In this document: positions 1 through 9,347 of the stretch, in pieces
Numbering within the stretch: the first letter of the stretch is position 1
How the letters are laid out: the number at the start of each line of letters is the position of its first letter
Source of the DNA: Chitinophaga sp. E66
Lineage (GTDB): Bacteria; Bacteroidota; Bacteroidia; Chitinophagales; Chitinophagaceae
Reading direction: 5' to 3'
Length of the DNA: 64,000 bases
Assembly (NCBI GenBank): GCA_019285755.1
Contig: CP079103.1
Coordinates: 2,604,001-2,668,000 of the forward strand
Program-made: the position numbers and the translations under genes
The notes under the pieces: model-generated
The model's database searches: none
Told to the model about the DNA's origin: nothing
The model's input: the letters and a program-made list of their open reading frames with translations, nothing else

Positions 1-116
1 AAGGAGTCGTCGGTCAGGTTAACGATCCCCATAACGAGGGGCTCGGCGAGGCTGACTAACTTTCCCCGGCAGCGGATAGTGAAATCTTTCCGTAATGATG
101 TACTTTTGAAACGCAA
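1..116 (-). CDS. folP: Dihydropteroate synthase, N-terminal fragment
   Basis: Only the first ~38 codons lie in the window; the gene runs off the left edge. Reading the minus strand gives TIRCRGKLVSLAEPLVMGIV followed by NLTDDSF. This is the conserved beginning of Bacteroidota dihydropteroate synthase (the MGIxNxTxDSF strand that contacts the pterin), which joins p-aminobenzoate to hydroxymethyl-dihydropterin in folate synthesis. The usual Pro of TPDSF is Asp here. No ATG is in frame; TTG at 114-116 is the nearest start, so the true start may be non-canonical or hidden by a base error. It is divergent from the DUF1599 gene. Confidence 0.72.
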   Translation of the reverse strand, partial: MRFKSTSLRKDFTIRCRGKLVSLAEPLVMGIVNLTDDS

Positions 117-176
117 GCGGCTGTGATTATGAGTGTGATACAAAGCCGAAATTAAGCAAATTAAACCAGCAATTGA

Positions 177-707
177 ATGACATACCAGCAGGTGATCGAC
201 AGCAGTAAGGACATTTTCATTAAGAAGACGAAAGATTACGGCACATCCTGGCGCGTGTTGCGCCCCATTTCCATCGTGGACCAGATCTTCATCAAAGCCC
301 AGCGCATCCGCACTATCCAGGAAACGGGCGTGCAGAAAGTGGCTGACGACATCGCCGGTGAGTTCCGGGCCATCGTCAACTACGGCGTTATTGCCCTCAT
401 ACAGCTGCAATTACCGCAAGACGATATCTATACCGACCTTCCCGCAGACCGCGTGTCCGTATTATATGACGAACAGGCAAAGTTCATCCGGGAAGTGATG
501 GAAGCCAAAAACCACGACTATGGCGAAGCCTGGCGCTCCATGAGCCAGGAATCCTTCGTGGACCTCATCCTCACCAAGCTCCTGCGTATCAAACAGATAC
601 TGCGTAACGACGGCAAGACCCTCATTTCCGAGGGGATCGACGCCAATTACGTAGACATTGTCAACTATGCAGTTTTCGCCCTTATCCTGCTTGAAGAAAA
701 GCATTAA
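177..707 (+). CDS. DUF1599 protein (nucleotide modification associated domain 1)
   Basis: Intact 176-residue cytoplasmic protein made of two similar halves. Each half contains a KDYG.(S/A)WR motif (around residues 18-25 and 112-120) followed by a (V/F)D(Q/L)I..K..RI helix (about 34-44 and 129-139). This is the DUF1599 family, also named nucleotide modification associated domain 1. Its biochemical role is not established. In Bacteroidota it commonly sits next to folP and a DoxX protein, exactly as here. The ATG at 177 is used; no better upstream start exists because the folP gene diverges at 116. There is no signal peptide or membrane segment. Confidence 0.85.
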   Translation: MTYQQVIDSSKDIFIKKTKDYGTSWRVLRPISIVDQIFIKAQRIRTIQETGVQKVADDIAGEFRAIVNYGVIALIQLQLPQDDIYTDLPADRVSVLYDEQAKFIREVMEAKNHDYGEAWRSMSQESFVDLILTKLLRIKQILRNDGKTLISEGIDANYVDIVNYAVFALILLEEKH

Positions 708-727
708 CATTCCTATCTTTAACCACT

Positions 728-1815
728 ATGAAACCAATCATCACTATTTTCCGCATCATCGTTGGGGTGCTTTTCATCTTTTCCGGGCTGATCAAGGCCA
801 ATGACCCTTTAGGCCTGAGCTATAAGATGGACGAGTTCTTTGAAGTGCTGCACATGCACTTCATGATCCCCTTTTCCCTTGCCCTGTCCCTCATCATGAA
901 CGCTTTCGAGATCATCGCGGGCTTTGCCGTGCTTATCGGCTACCGGATGCGGTTGTTCTCGGTGCTTTTATTAATCCTCATTATCTTCTTCACTTTCCTG
1001 ACCGGTTTCGCGCTGTTCAGCGGGCTCATCCGTGAATGCGGCTGCTTTGGCGACTGCATCAAGCTCACAGCCGATCAATCGTTCTGGAAAGATATCATCC
1101 TGCTGGTGATGATCCTCGTGATCTTCATGCAGCGCGACAAGATCCAGCCTTTGTTCGGCTCACGTGTAAAAAACGGCATTATGATCATCGCCGTTTTAAT
1201 CCCGGTCGTTATCCAATGGTATGCGCTGACGCACCTGCCCATCGTGGATTGCCTTCCTTATAAAGTCGGCAACAACATCCCGGAGAAAATGAAAGTTCCG
1301 CCCGGATCCACGCCAGACGTGTATGAAACCGTTATGATTTACGAAAAGGATGGTAAGCAGCAGGAATACACCACGGAGAATTATCCCTGGCAAGATACTA
1401 CCTGGGTATTCGTTGACCGTAAGGACAAACTCGTTAAAAAGGTAACGCCGAGCCTGCCATCAAAGACTTCATCCTGAACGACTTCAACGGCAACAACATG
1501 AACAGCGGCGTGCTCAACGAGCCTCTGCCCATGTACCTCTTCCTCGTTCTCGACGTCACGAAAGCCGGCAAAGGCTGGGAAGAGAAAATGAAGAAATACG
1601 AACAACAGGCCGCGGAAGGCAAGATCGTGCTGATGGGCGTTACCAGCTCCAGCCAGGCCGCCGTGGAACAGTTCAAGGCGCAGCGCGGCATCAACTTTGA
1701 GTTCCTGCAGATGGATGGCACCGCCATCAAAACCGCAGGCCGCAGCAATCCCTGCCTGCTCGTGCTTGAAAAAGGCACCATCAAGGCCAAATATCATCAT
1801 AACGATATCCCGTAA
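728..1815 (+). CDS. DoxX-family membrane protein, BT_3928-like (frame-broken)
   Basis: Starts 20 bp after DUF1599. The first ~170 residues hold four to five membrane segments with the DoxX pattern (FSGLIKANDPLG near the start, and a CGCFGDC cysteine cluster near residues 105-111 in a loop). The C-terminal half is a soluble thioredoxin-like extension, as in the Bacteroidota BT_3928-type family. The frame is lost near 1445; the rest (IKDFILNDFNG onward) continues in another frame to the stop at 1813-1815, and one missing base repairs it. Total length is then about 362 residues. Function is inferred only: a quinone- or thiol-linked membrane redox protein is plausible. An ABC permease follows after 5 bp, so the genes are probably co-transcribed. 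Confidence 0.8.
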
Positions 1816-1820
1816 GCAAT

Positions 1821-2865
1821 ATGCTGCGATTCCTTTTCCGCAAAACCGGCTATGGCCTGCTCGTGCTCTTCGGAGTGGTGAGCATCGTCTTCCTGCTGTT
1901 TAACGTCCTGCCCGCCGACCCGGCGCGGATGACGCTGGGGCAGCGGACAGACGTGGCCAGCCTGGAGGCCGTACGAAAGGAGTTGCACCTAGACAAGCCG
2001 GTGGGCGTACAGTTCATGTATTATCTGCATGATCTGTCGCCCATCGGCGTGTTGAACGGGCAAGAATACAAAGAAACCTCCGGCGCCCTGGCCATGTTCG
2101 GCGTGGGGAGGATAAGAACCTGGTCCTGAAGACGCCCAACCTCCGCCGCAGCTACCAGAGCAAGAAGCCCGTCTGGGAGATCCTAACGGAAGCCCTTCCG
2201 GGAACGCTCGTATTAGCATTGGCCGCCATGCTCTTCGCCACCGTGGTGGGCATCGGGCTGGGGTGCTCTCCGCCATGAAGCAGAACACCTGGCTGGACAC
2301 GGGGCCGTATTTGCCAGCGTAACGGGCATTTCCGCGCCGTCATTCTTCGCGGGGATCGTGCTGGCCTACCTGTTCGGGTTTGTACTGGCAGACTGGACGG
2401 GGCTGCATATGACAGGAGCCTTTACGACATCGACCCGTTCCGGGGCAGGGTACTGAACCTCCGCAACCTGGTACTCCCGGCGCTTACACTGGGCATCCGG
2501 CCCTGGCCATCATCGTGCAGCTCACCCGCAGCGCCATGCTCGACGTGCTGAACCAGGATTATATCCGGACGGCCTACGCCAAGGGGCTCCGCCGGCGGGT
2601 GGTCCTCTTCCGCCATGCGCTCCGCAACGCCCTCAACCCCGTGATCACCGCCATCACGGGCTGGTTCGCGGAACTCCTGGCTGGGGCCTTTTTCGTTGAA
2701 TATATCTTCGGCTGGAAGGGGATAGGCAAAGTGACGGTAGACGCCCTCGAGAAATTCGACTTCCCCGTCGTAATGGGGGCCGTGCTGTTTACCGCCGGTA
2801 TTTTCGTCATTATCAACCTGGTGGCCGACTTCCTCTACTCGCTTATTGACCCCGCATTCGCCTAA
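1821..2865 (+). CDS. ABC transporter permease, OppB/DppB type (frame-broken)
   Basis: Inner-membrane permease of the dipeptide/oligopeptide/nickel family. The N-terminus (FLFRKTGYGLLVLFGVVSIV, then FNVLPADPAR) is the typical first membrane segment and extracytoplasmic motif of OppB. The C-terminal half has the cytoplasmic loop (RSAMLDVLNQDYIRTAYAKG, then FRHALRNALNPV) that docks with the ATPase, and ends with FLYSLIDPAFA. At least five frame losses occur (near 2107, 2260-2263, 2301-2304, 2420 and 2500); each is repaired by one extra base, two in GGGG runs. Repaired length is about 348 residues. No ATPase or binding protein lies beside it, so the substrate cannot be assigned. Confidence 0.82.
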
Positions 2866-2987
2866 CCGCCTGATTTACAGGTGAAGTAAAAAATATTCCT
2901 CTTATTTTGTAACAAACGTAATTGGCAGTCGTCTTCTTTTTGTAACAACGAAGGAACCGCCTCCTTCTGCCATTCTAAAACGACCAA

Positions 2988-3503
2988 ATGACATCCAGCG
3001 CATTTCAAAACCTTATACTTCCGCACAGGCAAAAGCTGTATTGCTTTGCTTACCGCCTGCTCGGGAACGAGGAAGATGCGAAGGATGTAGTCCAGGACTG
3101 TTTCATCCGGGTATGGAACAGCCGCGACAAAATGCCGGAACTGCAAAGCCTGGAGGCATGGTGCATGCGCATCACCCGCAACCTTGCGCTGGACCGGCTG
3201 AAGAGCCGCAAGTACCGGGTTACTGATGACCTGGACAGGGCGGGAGAGGTGCCCTCCGTCACCCAGACGCCCCATCAGCATGCTGAAAAGAGCGATGTGA
3301 TGCGGAGGGTGCACGGGGCCATCGCGCAGCTGCCGGAGAAATATCGCACTGTACTGCAACTGCGCGATATGGATGGATTAAGTTACCAGGAAATAGCCGA
3401 CATGCTGGAGATTGCGCTGTCGGAAGTAAAAATCAACCTGCACCGCGCCCGTAAACAGGTGCGCGAGCAGTTACAAAACCTGCAAGTATATGGAGTACAA
3501 TGA
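2988..3503 (+). CDS. RNA polymerase ECF sigma-70 factor
   Basis: Intact 171-residue sigma factor. Region 2 is at residues ~10-75 (YRLLGNEEDAKDVVQDCFIR then VW, binding the -10-like element). Region 4 is at ~110-165 (IAQLPEKYRTVLQLRDMDGL, then SYQEIADMLE and an HRARK helix, binding the -35-like element). It belongs to the small ECF class common in Bacteroidota. Its stop overlaps the start of the next gene by 14 bp, indicating translational coupling with the anti-sigma-like protein. The 120 bp upstream are AT-rich around 2881-2945 and contain TTTTTGTAAC, likely its own promoter region. Confidence 0.93.
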   Translation: MTSSAFQNLILPHRQKLYCFAYRLLGNEEDAKDVVQDCFIRVWNSRDKMPELQSLEAWCMRITRNLALDRLKSRKYRVTDDLDRAGEVPSVTQTPHQHAEKSDVMRRVHGAIAQLPEKYRTVLQLRDMDGLSYQEIADMLEIALSEVKINLHRARKQVREQLQNLQVYGVQ

Positions 3504-3987
3504 CATCAGGGCCCTGTTGGAAAAGTACTGGGCCTGCGAGAGCACAGAAGCGGATGAACAGGCGCTGCGCGTTTTTTACGCCAGCCATGAAGGAGCGCTG
3601 CCCGCAGACCTCCTGGAGGCCGCGCCATTGTTCCGATACTTCCATGATTGCGGCGGGGTACCGGAAATGCCAGAGCTGTTCACCGACCGGCCCGCGCCCT
3701 GGGACGAGCACCAGGCGCCCATAGTCCGCAGCCTATGGCAGAACTGGATGAAATACGCGGCCGCGGTGCTCGTGGCGGCGGGGATGCTGTATTCAGCAGA
3801 CAGCTTCCGCAACAAGCAGGCAACGGAAGTGGCCTTCACGGATACGTATTCCGATCCGAACCTGGCCTACAAACAAACAGAACGCGCCCTGCAGCTGCTG
3901 TCCAAAAACCTGAACCGCGGCAAGACGCAGATGGAAAAGATCGGCTACTTCGATGAAGCCACCGCCATCGTCCAGGGTAAGAACTAA
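3490..3987 (+). CDS. Putative single-pass anti-sigma factor-like protein
   Basis: Intact 165-residue protein beginning inside the sigma factor gene. The cytoplasmic N-terminal ~80 residues contain a short WACESTEADEQALR helix like the sigma-binding segments of anti-sigma proteins. One membrane segment follows at about residues 86-103 (WMKYAAAVLVAAGML), then a ~60-residue extracytoplasmic part. There is no FecR or zinc-binding (H-x3-C-x2-C) signature. The 14-bp overlap and topology support a role in holding the sigma factor at the membrane; the assignment is by position and topology, not by a recognised family. DUF4252 genes follow. Confidence 0.6.
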   Translation: MEYNDIRALLEKYWACESTEADEQALRVFYASHEGALPADLLEAAPLFRYFHDCGGVPEMPELFTDRPAPWDEHQAPIVRSLWQNWMKYAAAVLVAAGMLYSADSFRNKQATEVAFTDTYSDPNLAYKQTERALQLLSKNLNRGKTQMEKIGYFDEATAIVQGKN

Positions 3988-4037
3988 AGCCATTCTAAAA
4001 CCACCATAACCTTGATTGATTCATTAATTCAACGCAC

Positions 4038-4589
4038 ATGAAACGTCTCATTCCACTGGTCGCCTTACTATGCCTCTTGTGCAGCAGCCAGCTGGCCGTG
4101 GCGCAAACCACCATCGACAAGTTCTTCCAGAAGTATCAGAACGACCAGTCTTTCACGGTCATCAACATCACACCGAAAATGTTTTCCATGTTTTCGAAAG
4201 TGAGCAGCGATGACCCTGACGCCAAGAAGGTAATGTCGCTCGCCAGCAAGCTCAAAGGCCTGCGGATATTGATTAAGGAAGACGCCAAAGATGGCCAGCG
4301 CCTCTACCGCGAAGCCGCGCAGTTCCTTACCGGCGGCATGGAAGAGCTCATGAGCCTGCGCGACAAAGAAACTGACCTGAAGTTCATGGTCAGGGAGAAC
4401 GCGAAAGGCAACATCGCTGAGCTCGTCATGCTCGTGGGTAGCACTGACCAATTCCTGGCCCTGCTGCTAATGGGCGACTTCTCCATCGAAGAGCTCTCCG
4501 AAATCGCCGGCAACATGAACATCGACGGTTTCGAGAACCTCGGCAAGCTCGACAGCAAAGGCCCGAAAGGCCCTAAAGGCAAGAAGTGA
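4038..4589 (+). CDS. DUF4252 secreted protein (first copy)
   Basis: Intact 183-residue protein with a signal peptide (cleavage about after residue 22, ...QLAVAQ). It shows the DUF4252 body: TVINITPKMFSMFSK near residue 40, KLKGLRILIKED, and LRDKETDLKFMVRENAKGNI. It ends in a basic, Gly-rich tail (PKGPKGKK). DUF4252 proteins are exported proteins of unknown role that recur beside ECF sigma factors in Bacteroidota. Position 51 bp after the anti-sigma-like gene suggests it belongs to that operon and may be part of the regulon output or signal. Confidence 0.85.
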   Translation: MKRLIPLVALLCLLCSSQLAVAQTTIDKFFQKYQNDQSFTVINITPKMFSMFSKVSSDDPDAKKVMSLASKLKGLRILIKEDAKDGQRLYREAAQFLTGGMEELMSLRDKETDLKFMVRENAKGNIAELVMLVGSTDQFLALLLMGDFSIEELSEIAGNMNIDGFENLGKLDSKGPKGPKGKK

Positions 4590-4672
4590 CGACCTGACAC
4601 CGGACAAGCCGCCGTCCTCCATCCGCGGCCGCTTTTCCTTCCATCCATCCTTTACCTTAAAACTTATACTCC

Positions 4673-5202
4673 ATGTTCCGTTCCCTCATGATCGCCCTCG
4701 CCTGTACCCTCATCGCCACCACGGCCACCGCACAACGCAAGACGCTGCGCAAGTTCATGGTACAGCATTACGACGTGGCTTCCACGCATAAAATCGGCCT
4801 GGGCTTTTTACCTTCCGCGTTGTGAGCTGGTTTATTCCGGACCATGCGTTCGACGGCAAAATGAAAGACATTAAATGGGCGCTGAAGAAAGTGAGAAGAG
4901 TACGGTTCTACGCCCTTGAAATGGACTACGGCTCCTTTACCAATGAAGACATCTCAGGATTGAAGCAACAGCTGGAGACAAATAACCAGTTTGAATTACT
5001 GGCGGAGATCCGTCAGAAGAATGCGAATATCCACCTGCTCAGCAATGGCAGGAACCAGGACAGGATCGATAATCTCGTTGTATTGGTGCAGGAAGACGGG
5101 GAGATGATGATGATGCACCTGCGTACCCGCCTTACCATGGACGATATCTCCCGGATCGTTCAGGCGGTATCCGACGAAGTGAAGATTACGGTTAACGGAT
5201 AA
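4673..5202 (+). CDS. DUF4252 secreted protein (second copy, frame-broken)
   Basis: Starts at ATG 4673 (MFRSLMIALACTLIATTATA, a signal peptide). It loses frame at 4815-4816, where TTCCGCG needs a third C to read PSRVVSWFIP, and continues to 5200-5202 as VSWFIPDHAFDGKMKDIKWA and so on. The C-terminal half contains VRFYALEMDYGSF, GRNQDRIDNLVVLVQEDG and MTMDDISRIVQAV-like segments of DUF4252. It is the paralogue of the preceding gene; the pair closes the sigma-factor operon. Repaired length is about 177 residues. Confidence 0.78.
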
Positions 5203-5214
5203 TTACTTCCGTGA

Positions 5215-5478
5215 CTACTTTTTCCCCAGCATTTCATTCACCAGGCCGGCAATGCGGTCTTTGGAATAGTTCAGCTCCTGCTTGAGGGGAGCTACGGTAG
5301 TAACGATAACAAGCTTACCATCGTACAGGTGAACGCTCTCGGTGTACCTGGCGATCGTTTTACCCACGATCTCCTCCCAGTTCTCCTGAACTCGCACTTC
5401 CATCAGGCGCGGCTTCAGTTTGCTTTTGTTCAGGTACTCCCGCAGGGCGTCGCCCATGCTGACAAGATTGTTTCGCAT
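5215..5478 (-). CDS. DUF721 (DciA-like) family protein
   Basis: Intact 87-residue protein. It matches the short Bacteroidota DUF721 form: LREYLNKSKLKPRLMEVRVQ, then ENWEEIVGKTIARYTESVHL, then KLVIVTTVAPLKQEL. DUF721 includes DciA, which helps load the replicative helicase in many bacteria lacking DnaC, but the short Bacteroidota members are not proven to do this. It converges on the DUF4252 operon, with the two stops 12 bp apart. No membrane segment or signal peptide. Confidence 0.85.
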   Translation of the reverse strand: MRNNLVSMGDALREYLNKSKLKPRLMEVRVQENWEEIVGKTIARYTESVHLYDGKLVIVTTVAPLKQELNYSKDRIAGLVNEMLGKK

Positions 5479-5512
5479 CCTGCAAATGTAGCGACATTTC
5501 TCCAGCCTTCCG

Positions 5513-5950
5513 TTACTTTTCCGGCATCAGGCCGTGCTCCTTCATCACCTTTTCTTCGTCGCCCGTGACATATGCAAAGATCTCCGGCTTGCCGGAAACG
5601 GTGGTCAACATATACCAAACGTAGAAGTCGATCTCGATGATCTTCCCGTCTTTATCGTAAGCGGAATCCCAATGTACCTTTGCCATGCAATGAAAATCAT
5701 CGATTTTGGTTACATCCAGCCCGATGATGCGCATGCTTTTGGTACCGATTTCCCTGTAACGCGCGTAGCCTTCTGTCATGGCCTTCCGGAAAGAATCGTC
5801 GTTCTTTCCGCATTGAACGCCGGCAGGGGTGGATTGCACATAACAATTGGCAAACGAGCCGGCAAAGGCTTCCACGTCTTCGGTGCGGCCCTGGATGGCG
5901 TCATTAAAACGTTGCTCGTAGGCCTGGAAGAAATCTTTGATCTGATCCAT
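5513..5950 (-). CDS. NTF2-like / SnoaL-fold protein
   Basis: Intact 145-residue cytoplasmic protein. The N-terminal helix (FFQAYEQRFNDAIQG), the strand pattern (CMAKVHWDSAYDKDG, then IIEIDFYVWYML) and the length are those of the NTF2-like superfamily (small ligand-binding or isomerase-like cone folds). No catalytic residues can be assigned and substrate is unknown. It lies 34 bp upstream of DUF721 on the same strand and is probably co-transcribed. Confidence 0.6.
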   Translation of the reverse strand: MDQIKDFFQAYEQRFNDAIQGRTEDVEAFAGSFANCYVQSTPAGVQCGKNDDSFRKAMTEGYARYREIGTKSMRIIGLDVTKIDDFHCMAKVHWDSAYDKDGKIIEIDFYVWYMLTTVSGKPEIFAYVTGDEEKVMKEHGLMPEK

Positions 5951-6029
5951 GGTGAATGGTTTGATGAATTTTCACAAGATTCGGGCCACCGGCGGTAACA
6001 ACCGTGAAAAAATCGCGTAATTTCCTGCT

Positions 6030-6968
6030 ATGAAGCATCTATTTGTTCCCCTGTTACTGCTGCTTGGCCTCCATGCCACCGCGCAGCAAACGCCCGCCAA
6101 ATTCTCCCTGGACGTGCGCTACCTGCTAGCCCTCCCGGAAGGCTATGACGCAGACACCACCAAACGCTGGCCTTTGCTGATCTTCCTCCACGGCTCCGGC
6201 GAAAGCGGCCTTGATCTCAATAAAGTAAAGGCGCACGGTCCACCGAAGCTCGTGGAATCCGGAAAGAAGCTCCCCTTCATTGTAGTATCTCCACAATCCG
6301 ACTATGGCGGCTGGGACGCGGGCATCCTGCACCGCCTGCTGCTCGATCTCAAAAAGAACATGCGCGTTGATCCTGACCGCATCTATCTAACCGGCCTCAG
6401 CATGGGCGGCTTCGGCAGCTGGGAGTTCGCTTCCCGGTTTGCCGGTGAACTGGCGGCCATGGCGCCCATCTGCGGCGGCGGCGACCCGGCCGATGTCTGG
6501 AAAATGCGCTATGTACCAGTATGGTGCTTCCACGGCGCAAAGGACAATGTGGTACCGCTTGGTTCCAGCGCTCGTATGGTAGAGGCACTGAAGCCCTACC
6601 AGCCCGGCGTAAAGTTCACCGTATACCCCGAAGCGGGGCACGACAGCTGGACGGAAGCCTATAACAACGACAGCCTCTACACCTGGTTACTGGCGCAACG
6701 CCGCCATAAGTTCCAACAGGCGGATATTACCGAAGCAAAGATCAACGCTTATGCCGGCACCTATGTGCGCAACGGCAGCGATACCGTTGTGCTGAAGCCC
6801 GCCGGAAAAACGCTAACCCTGCAGGCGCATCAGCAAAACATAACCCTTCGCCCGGCGTCGGAGACGGTTTTCTTCTGGGAAGAGAACGCGCCGGTGGATA
6901 TCCAGTTCAACAAAGAAGGATTTTTGCTTCGCGGATGGGAGCAGGAGCAGTTCAAAAAAGTGAAGTAG
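6030..6968 (+). CDS. Secreted alpha/beta-hydrolase (esterase, dienelactone hydrolase-like)
   Basis: Intact 312-residue protein with a signal peptide (first ~19 residues, ending HATAQ). The oxyanion strand is LLIFLHGSGESG (about 49-60). The nucleophile elbow is GLSMGG with Ser124, the acid is Asp172 in HGAKDNVVP, and His204 lies in EAGHDSW, giving a complete triad. The order and spacing match periplasmic esterases and polysaccharide-ester or feruloyl esterases of Bacteroidota. The last ~85 residues form a small beta domain (GTYVRNGSDTVVLKPAGKTL) typical of DUF3471-like tails. The substrate is unknown. It is monocistronic, with its own start at 6030. Confidence 0.85.
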   Translation: MKHLFVPLLLLLGLHATAQQTPAKFSLDVRYLLALPEGYDADTTKRWPLLIFLHGSGESGLDLNKVKAHGPPKLVESGKKLPFIVVSPQSDYGGWDAGILHRLLLDLKKNMRVDPDRIYLTGLSMGGFGSWEFASRFAGELAAMAPICGGGDPADVWKMRYVPVWCFHGAKDNVVPLGSSARMVEALKPYQPGVKFTVYPEAGHDSWTEAYNNDSLYTWLLAQRRHKFQQADITEAKINAYAGTYVRNGSDTVVLKPAGKTLTLQAHQQNITLRPASETVFFWEENAPVDIQFNKEGFLLRGWEQEQFKKVK

Positions 6969-7021
6969 GGAGGATGCCGTCAGAAAAACGTACCTTTGCG
7001 GCCTTCTAAAGCTAAGACGCA

Positions 7022-7604
7022 ATGAAACTGCCCGAAGATCTGAAACTGCGCAGCAATAACAGCTGCGAGCTATGTGCCGCAACCGGAACGTTAGCCGTGT
7101 ATGAAGTTCCTTTCTCGCCGGAAGCCCGCCGGGATAATGAACTTGTGGCCTGCGAAAAGTGCCGTGCCCAACTGGAACGCAAGGAAGCGCTCGACGCCGC
7201 CCACTGGCAATGCCTCACCACTTCCATGTGGAGCGAAGTGCCGGCCGTACAGGTCGTATCCTGGAGAATGCTCAACCGCCTGCGCAACGAGTCCTGGGCC
7301 GCGGAGCAACTAGATATGATGTACCTCGATGATGAGCTCCTCGCCTGGGCAAAAGCCTCCGGAGACCATGAGAATGACGACGTCGTAGAGCTCCCCTGGA
7401 CAGCAATGGCGCCACCCTCCAGAACGGCGACACCGTTGTGCTCACAAAGTCACTGGATGTGAAAGGTTCCACCCTTAACGCCAAGATGGGCACCGTGGTG
7501 AAGAACATCCGCCTGGTGCCGGACAATACGGAGCAGATCGAAGGGAAGATCGAGGGACAGGTGATCGTGATACTTACCAGGTATGTGCGCAAGCAAAATG
7601 CATA
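7022..7604 (+). CDS. PhnA-domain zinc-ribbon protein (frame-broken)
   Basis: The N-terminal zinc ribbon has CELC at residues 15-18 and CEKC-like Cys44/Cys47 in VACEKC. The C-terminal PhnA domain reads NGDTVVLTKSLDVKGS, then GTVVKNIRLV and EGQVIVILTRYVRK. The frame breaks at the CCCC run 7393-7396; one more C gives VELPLDSNGATLQNGD and leads to the stop at 7602-7604 (about 194 residues). Despite the name, PhnA proteins are not shown to hydrolyse phosphonoacetate in most bacteria, so the role is unknown. A strong terminator follows at 7626. Confidence 0.85.
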
Positions 7605-7625
7605 ACCAGTAACTCCTGATAACAA

Positions 7626-7660
7626 AAAGGGCGCTCCATCTCCGGAGCGCCCTTTCTTTT
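7626..7660 (+). terminator. Rho-independent terminator
   Basis: GGGCGCTCC (7629-7637) pairs exactly with GGAGCGCCC (7644-7652) around a 6-base loop. It is flanked by A and T runs, so it can serve the plus-strand PhnA gene and the converging methyltransferase gene. Confidence 0.88.
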
Positions 7661-7672
7661 TGACACATACCG

Positions 7673-8454
7673 TCATGCCAGTTGACCTATATACAGGCGC
7701 GTCGTATACATAAATTTTACCATGCCGTTATGGGCATATTTAGCGAAGAGGTCTTCCAGATCGCCGATCATGGCTTCATAACGGGGATGACCCGGTTGTG
7801 GGGCGTAGGAGGCGGATTGCATCCGCCCTTTCAGGCCTTCCAGGTCGAGCTGCTGGGCGTTGCGGAAAACATGGGCGCGGTAGACGGCGGGGAGAAGAAG
7901 GCCGACAGCTGGGCCGGTCCCACGTTGCGGTGATTGGTTTCCCGGTAGTCGACCGCATTGGATTGCAGGAGGGCTTCGTAGGCTTTACCCAGCTCGTCTT
8001 GCAGATCCCTTTCGTTCCACATGAGCACGGTGCAGGCTCCCGGTTTGCCGATCCGCACGAACTCCGCACAGGCCGCGGAGCCGTGGAACCAATGGAATGC
8101 CTGGGCCGCCACGATGAGATCTGCCGAGGCGTCTGGCAGGGTGGACTTCTCCGCAGTTCCCGCTACAGCACGGAAGCCGGGATAGCCGGTAAACAGCCGC
8201 TCCGATGCCAGCCGCATGTCAGCATTGGGCTCTACGGCGAAGACGCTGTTCCCGTTTTCCAGGAAGGGGATGCACGAGATGCCGGTTCCGGAACCGATGT
8301 CGGCTACCACGGAATCTTTCGTAAGACACGCCTCCTGCTCCAGGCACGCTATAATGGCGTGCGGGTAATGCGGGCGGTACTTGATGTAATGCTCAGCCCT
8401 TCCGCTGAACCGTTCGGTGTTTTTCATACGCAATGGTTGTTCCAAGGATTTCAT
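7673..8454 (-). CDS. Class I SAM-dependent methyltransferase (frame-broken near C-terminus)
   Basis: The Rossmann-type SAM site is clear: VADIGSGTG at residues 50-58 (motif I), FAVEPNADM (motif II acidic end) and LIVAAQAFHWF (motif IV). This resembles UbiE/trans-aconitate-type methyltransferases of ~260 residues. The frame is lost near 7890; the last ~70 residues (VYRAHVFRNAQQLDLEGLKG, then RMQSASYAPQPGHPRY) continue in another frame to a stop at 7673-7675. The substrate cannot be inferred. An alternative start is the second Met (residue 10, MKNTERFSGRA), which fits the family better. Confidence 0.83.
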
Positions 8455-8568
8455 GTCTGATGTCTAATGTAAAAACGGTGAATATGCTTGTTTAACGCTA
8501 CAGTAACAAATAAAAGTTCGGGTTGTTTGATGTATTATTATATCCGCATCCATTTTTAACGCTTCAAT

Positions 8569-9338
8569 ATGAAAAAACCTTCTTTTCCCTGTGTTGCACG
8601 CTACTCGCAACAGGGCTCTACGCACAGACTGATCTGGAACTTTCCCGCCTGATCCTGCAAAAAGACAGCCTATTTTGGAACGCTTACAACCAATGCGATC
8701 TGCCCGGCATGCGGTCATTCTTCATCTCCGACGTAGAATTCTACCACGATAAGAGCGGTGTTTCCCTCGGGGCCGATAAGCTGGTGAAAGATTTCGGGGA
8801 TGGCCCCTGCAGACCCGGCAGCGAGATCCGCCTGCGCCGGGAAGCCGTGCCCAACTCCGTGCGGGTGTACCCCATGCGGCGTTCAGACACCTTGTACGGC
8901 GCCATCATTTCCGGCAGTCATTATTTTTATTTGGTGAAGGACGGTATCTCCAGCCGTAATGGCCTGGCGCAGTTCACCCATCTCTGGATGCTGCAAAACG
9001 GAGAGTGGAAAATGACGCGCGTCCTCAGTTTCGACCACGGGCCGGCGCCTTATGTAAGTGAGAGAAAAGAAGTGAAGTTAACACCCGCACAATTGCAGCA
9101 ACTGGCCGGCACCTATAAAGGCCCCATGTCCGACCTGAAGATCACTACCAGCAGGGAGTGGCTGATCCTGCACACGGGCAAATCCCTCGTGCCGATATTC
9201 CCGGAATCCGACACGGTGTTCTTCATGAAAGAAAGGGATCTTACCTTCACCTTCACCCGAGATGCCAACGGCAAACCTGTCCAGCTGACCGTCCGCGAGA
9301 ACGGCCAGATCGCCGAGACCCTGGATTTCAGGCAATAG
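8569..9338 (+). CDS. Secreted NTF2-like (DUF4440-type) protein
   Basis: The ATG at 8569 heads a signal peptide only if the A6 run at 8572-8577 is read as A7, giving MKKTFFSLCCTLLATGLYAQ; without this the frame has no good start. The first half is an NTF2-like cone domain (LQKDSLFWNAYNQCDLPGMR, then THLWMLQNGEWKMTRVLSFDH) as in DUF4440 proteins. The second half (from ~residue 165, LTPAQLQQLAGTYKG) is a small beta domain of the sort found after periplasmic hydrolases. Function unknown; total about 257 residues. The upstream ~110 bp are AT-rich and form the shared divergent promoter region with the methyltransferase. Confidence 0.72.
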
Positions 9339-9347
9339 GCGAAAAGA

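Noticed and set aside
8523..8568. Start of the NTF2-like secreted protein at ATG 8523
   Set aside because: The upstream residues do not form a signal peptide; correcting A6 to A7 gives a proper MKKTFFSLCC start at 8569.
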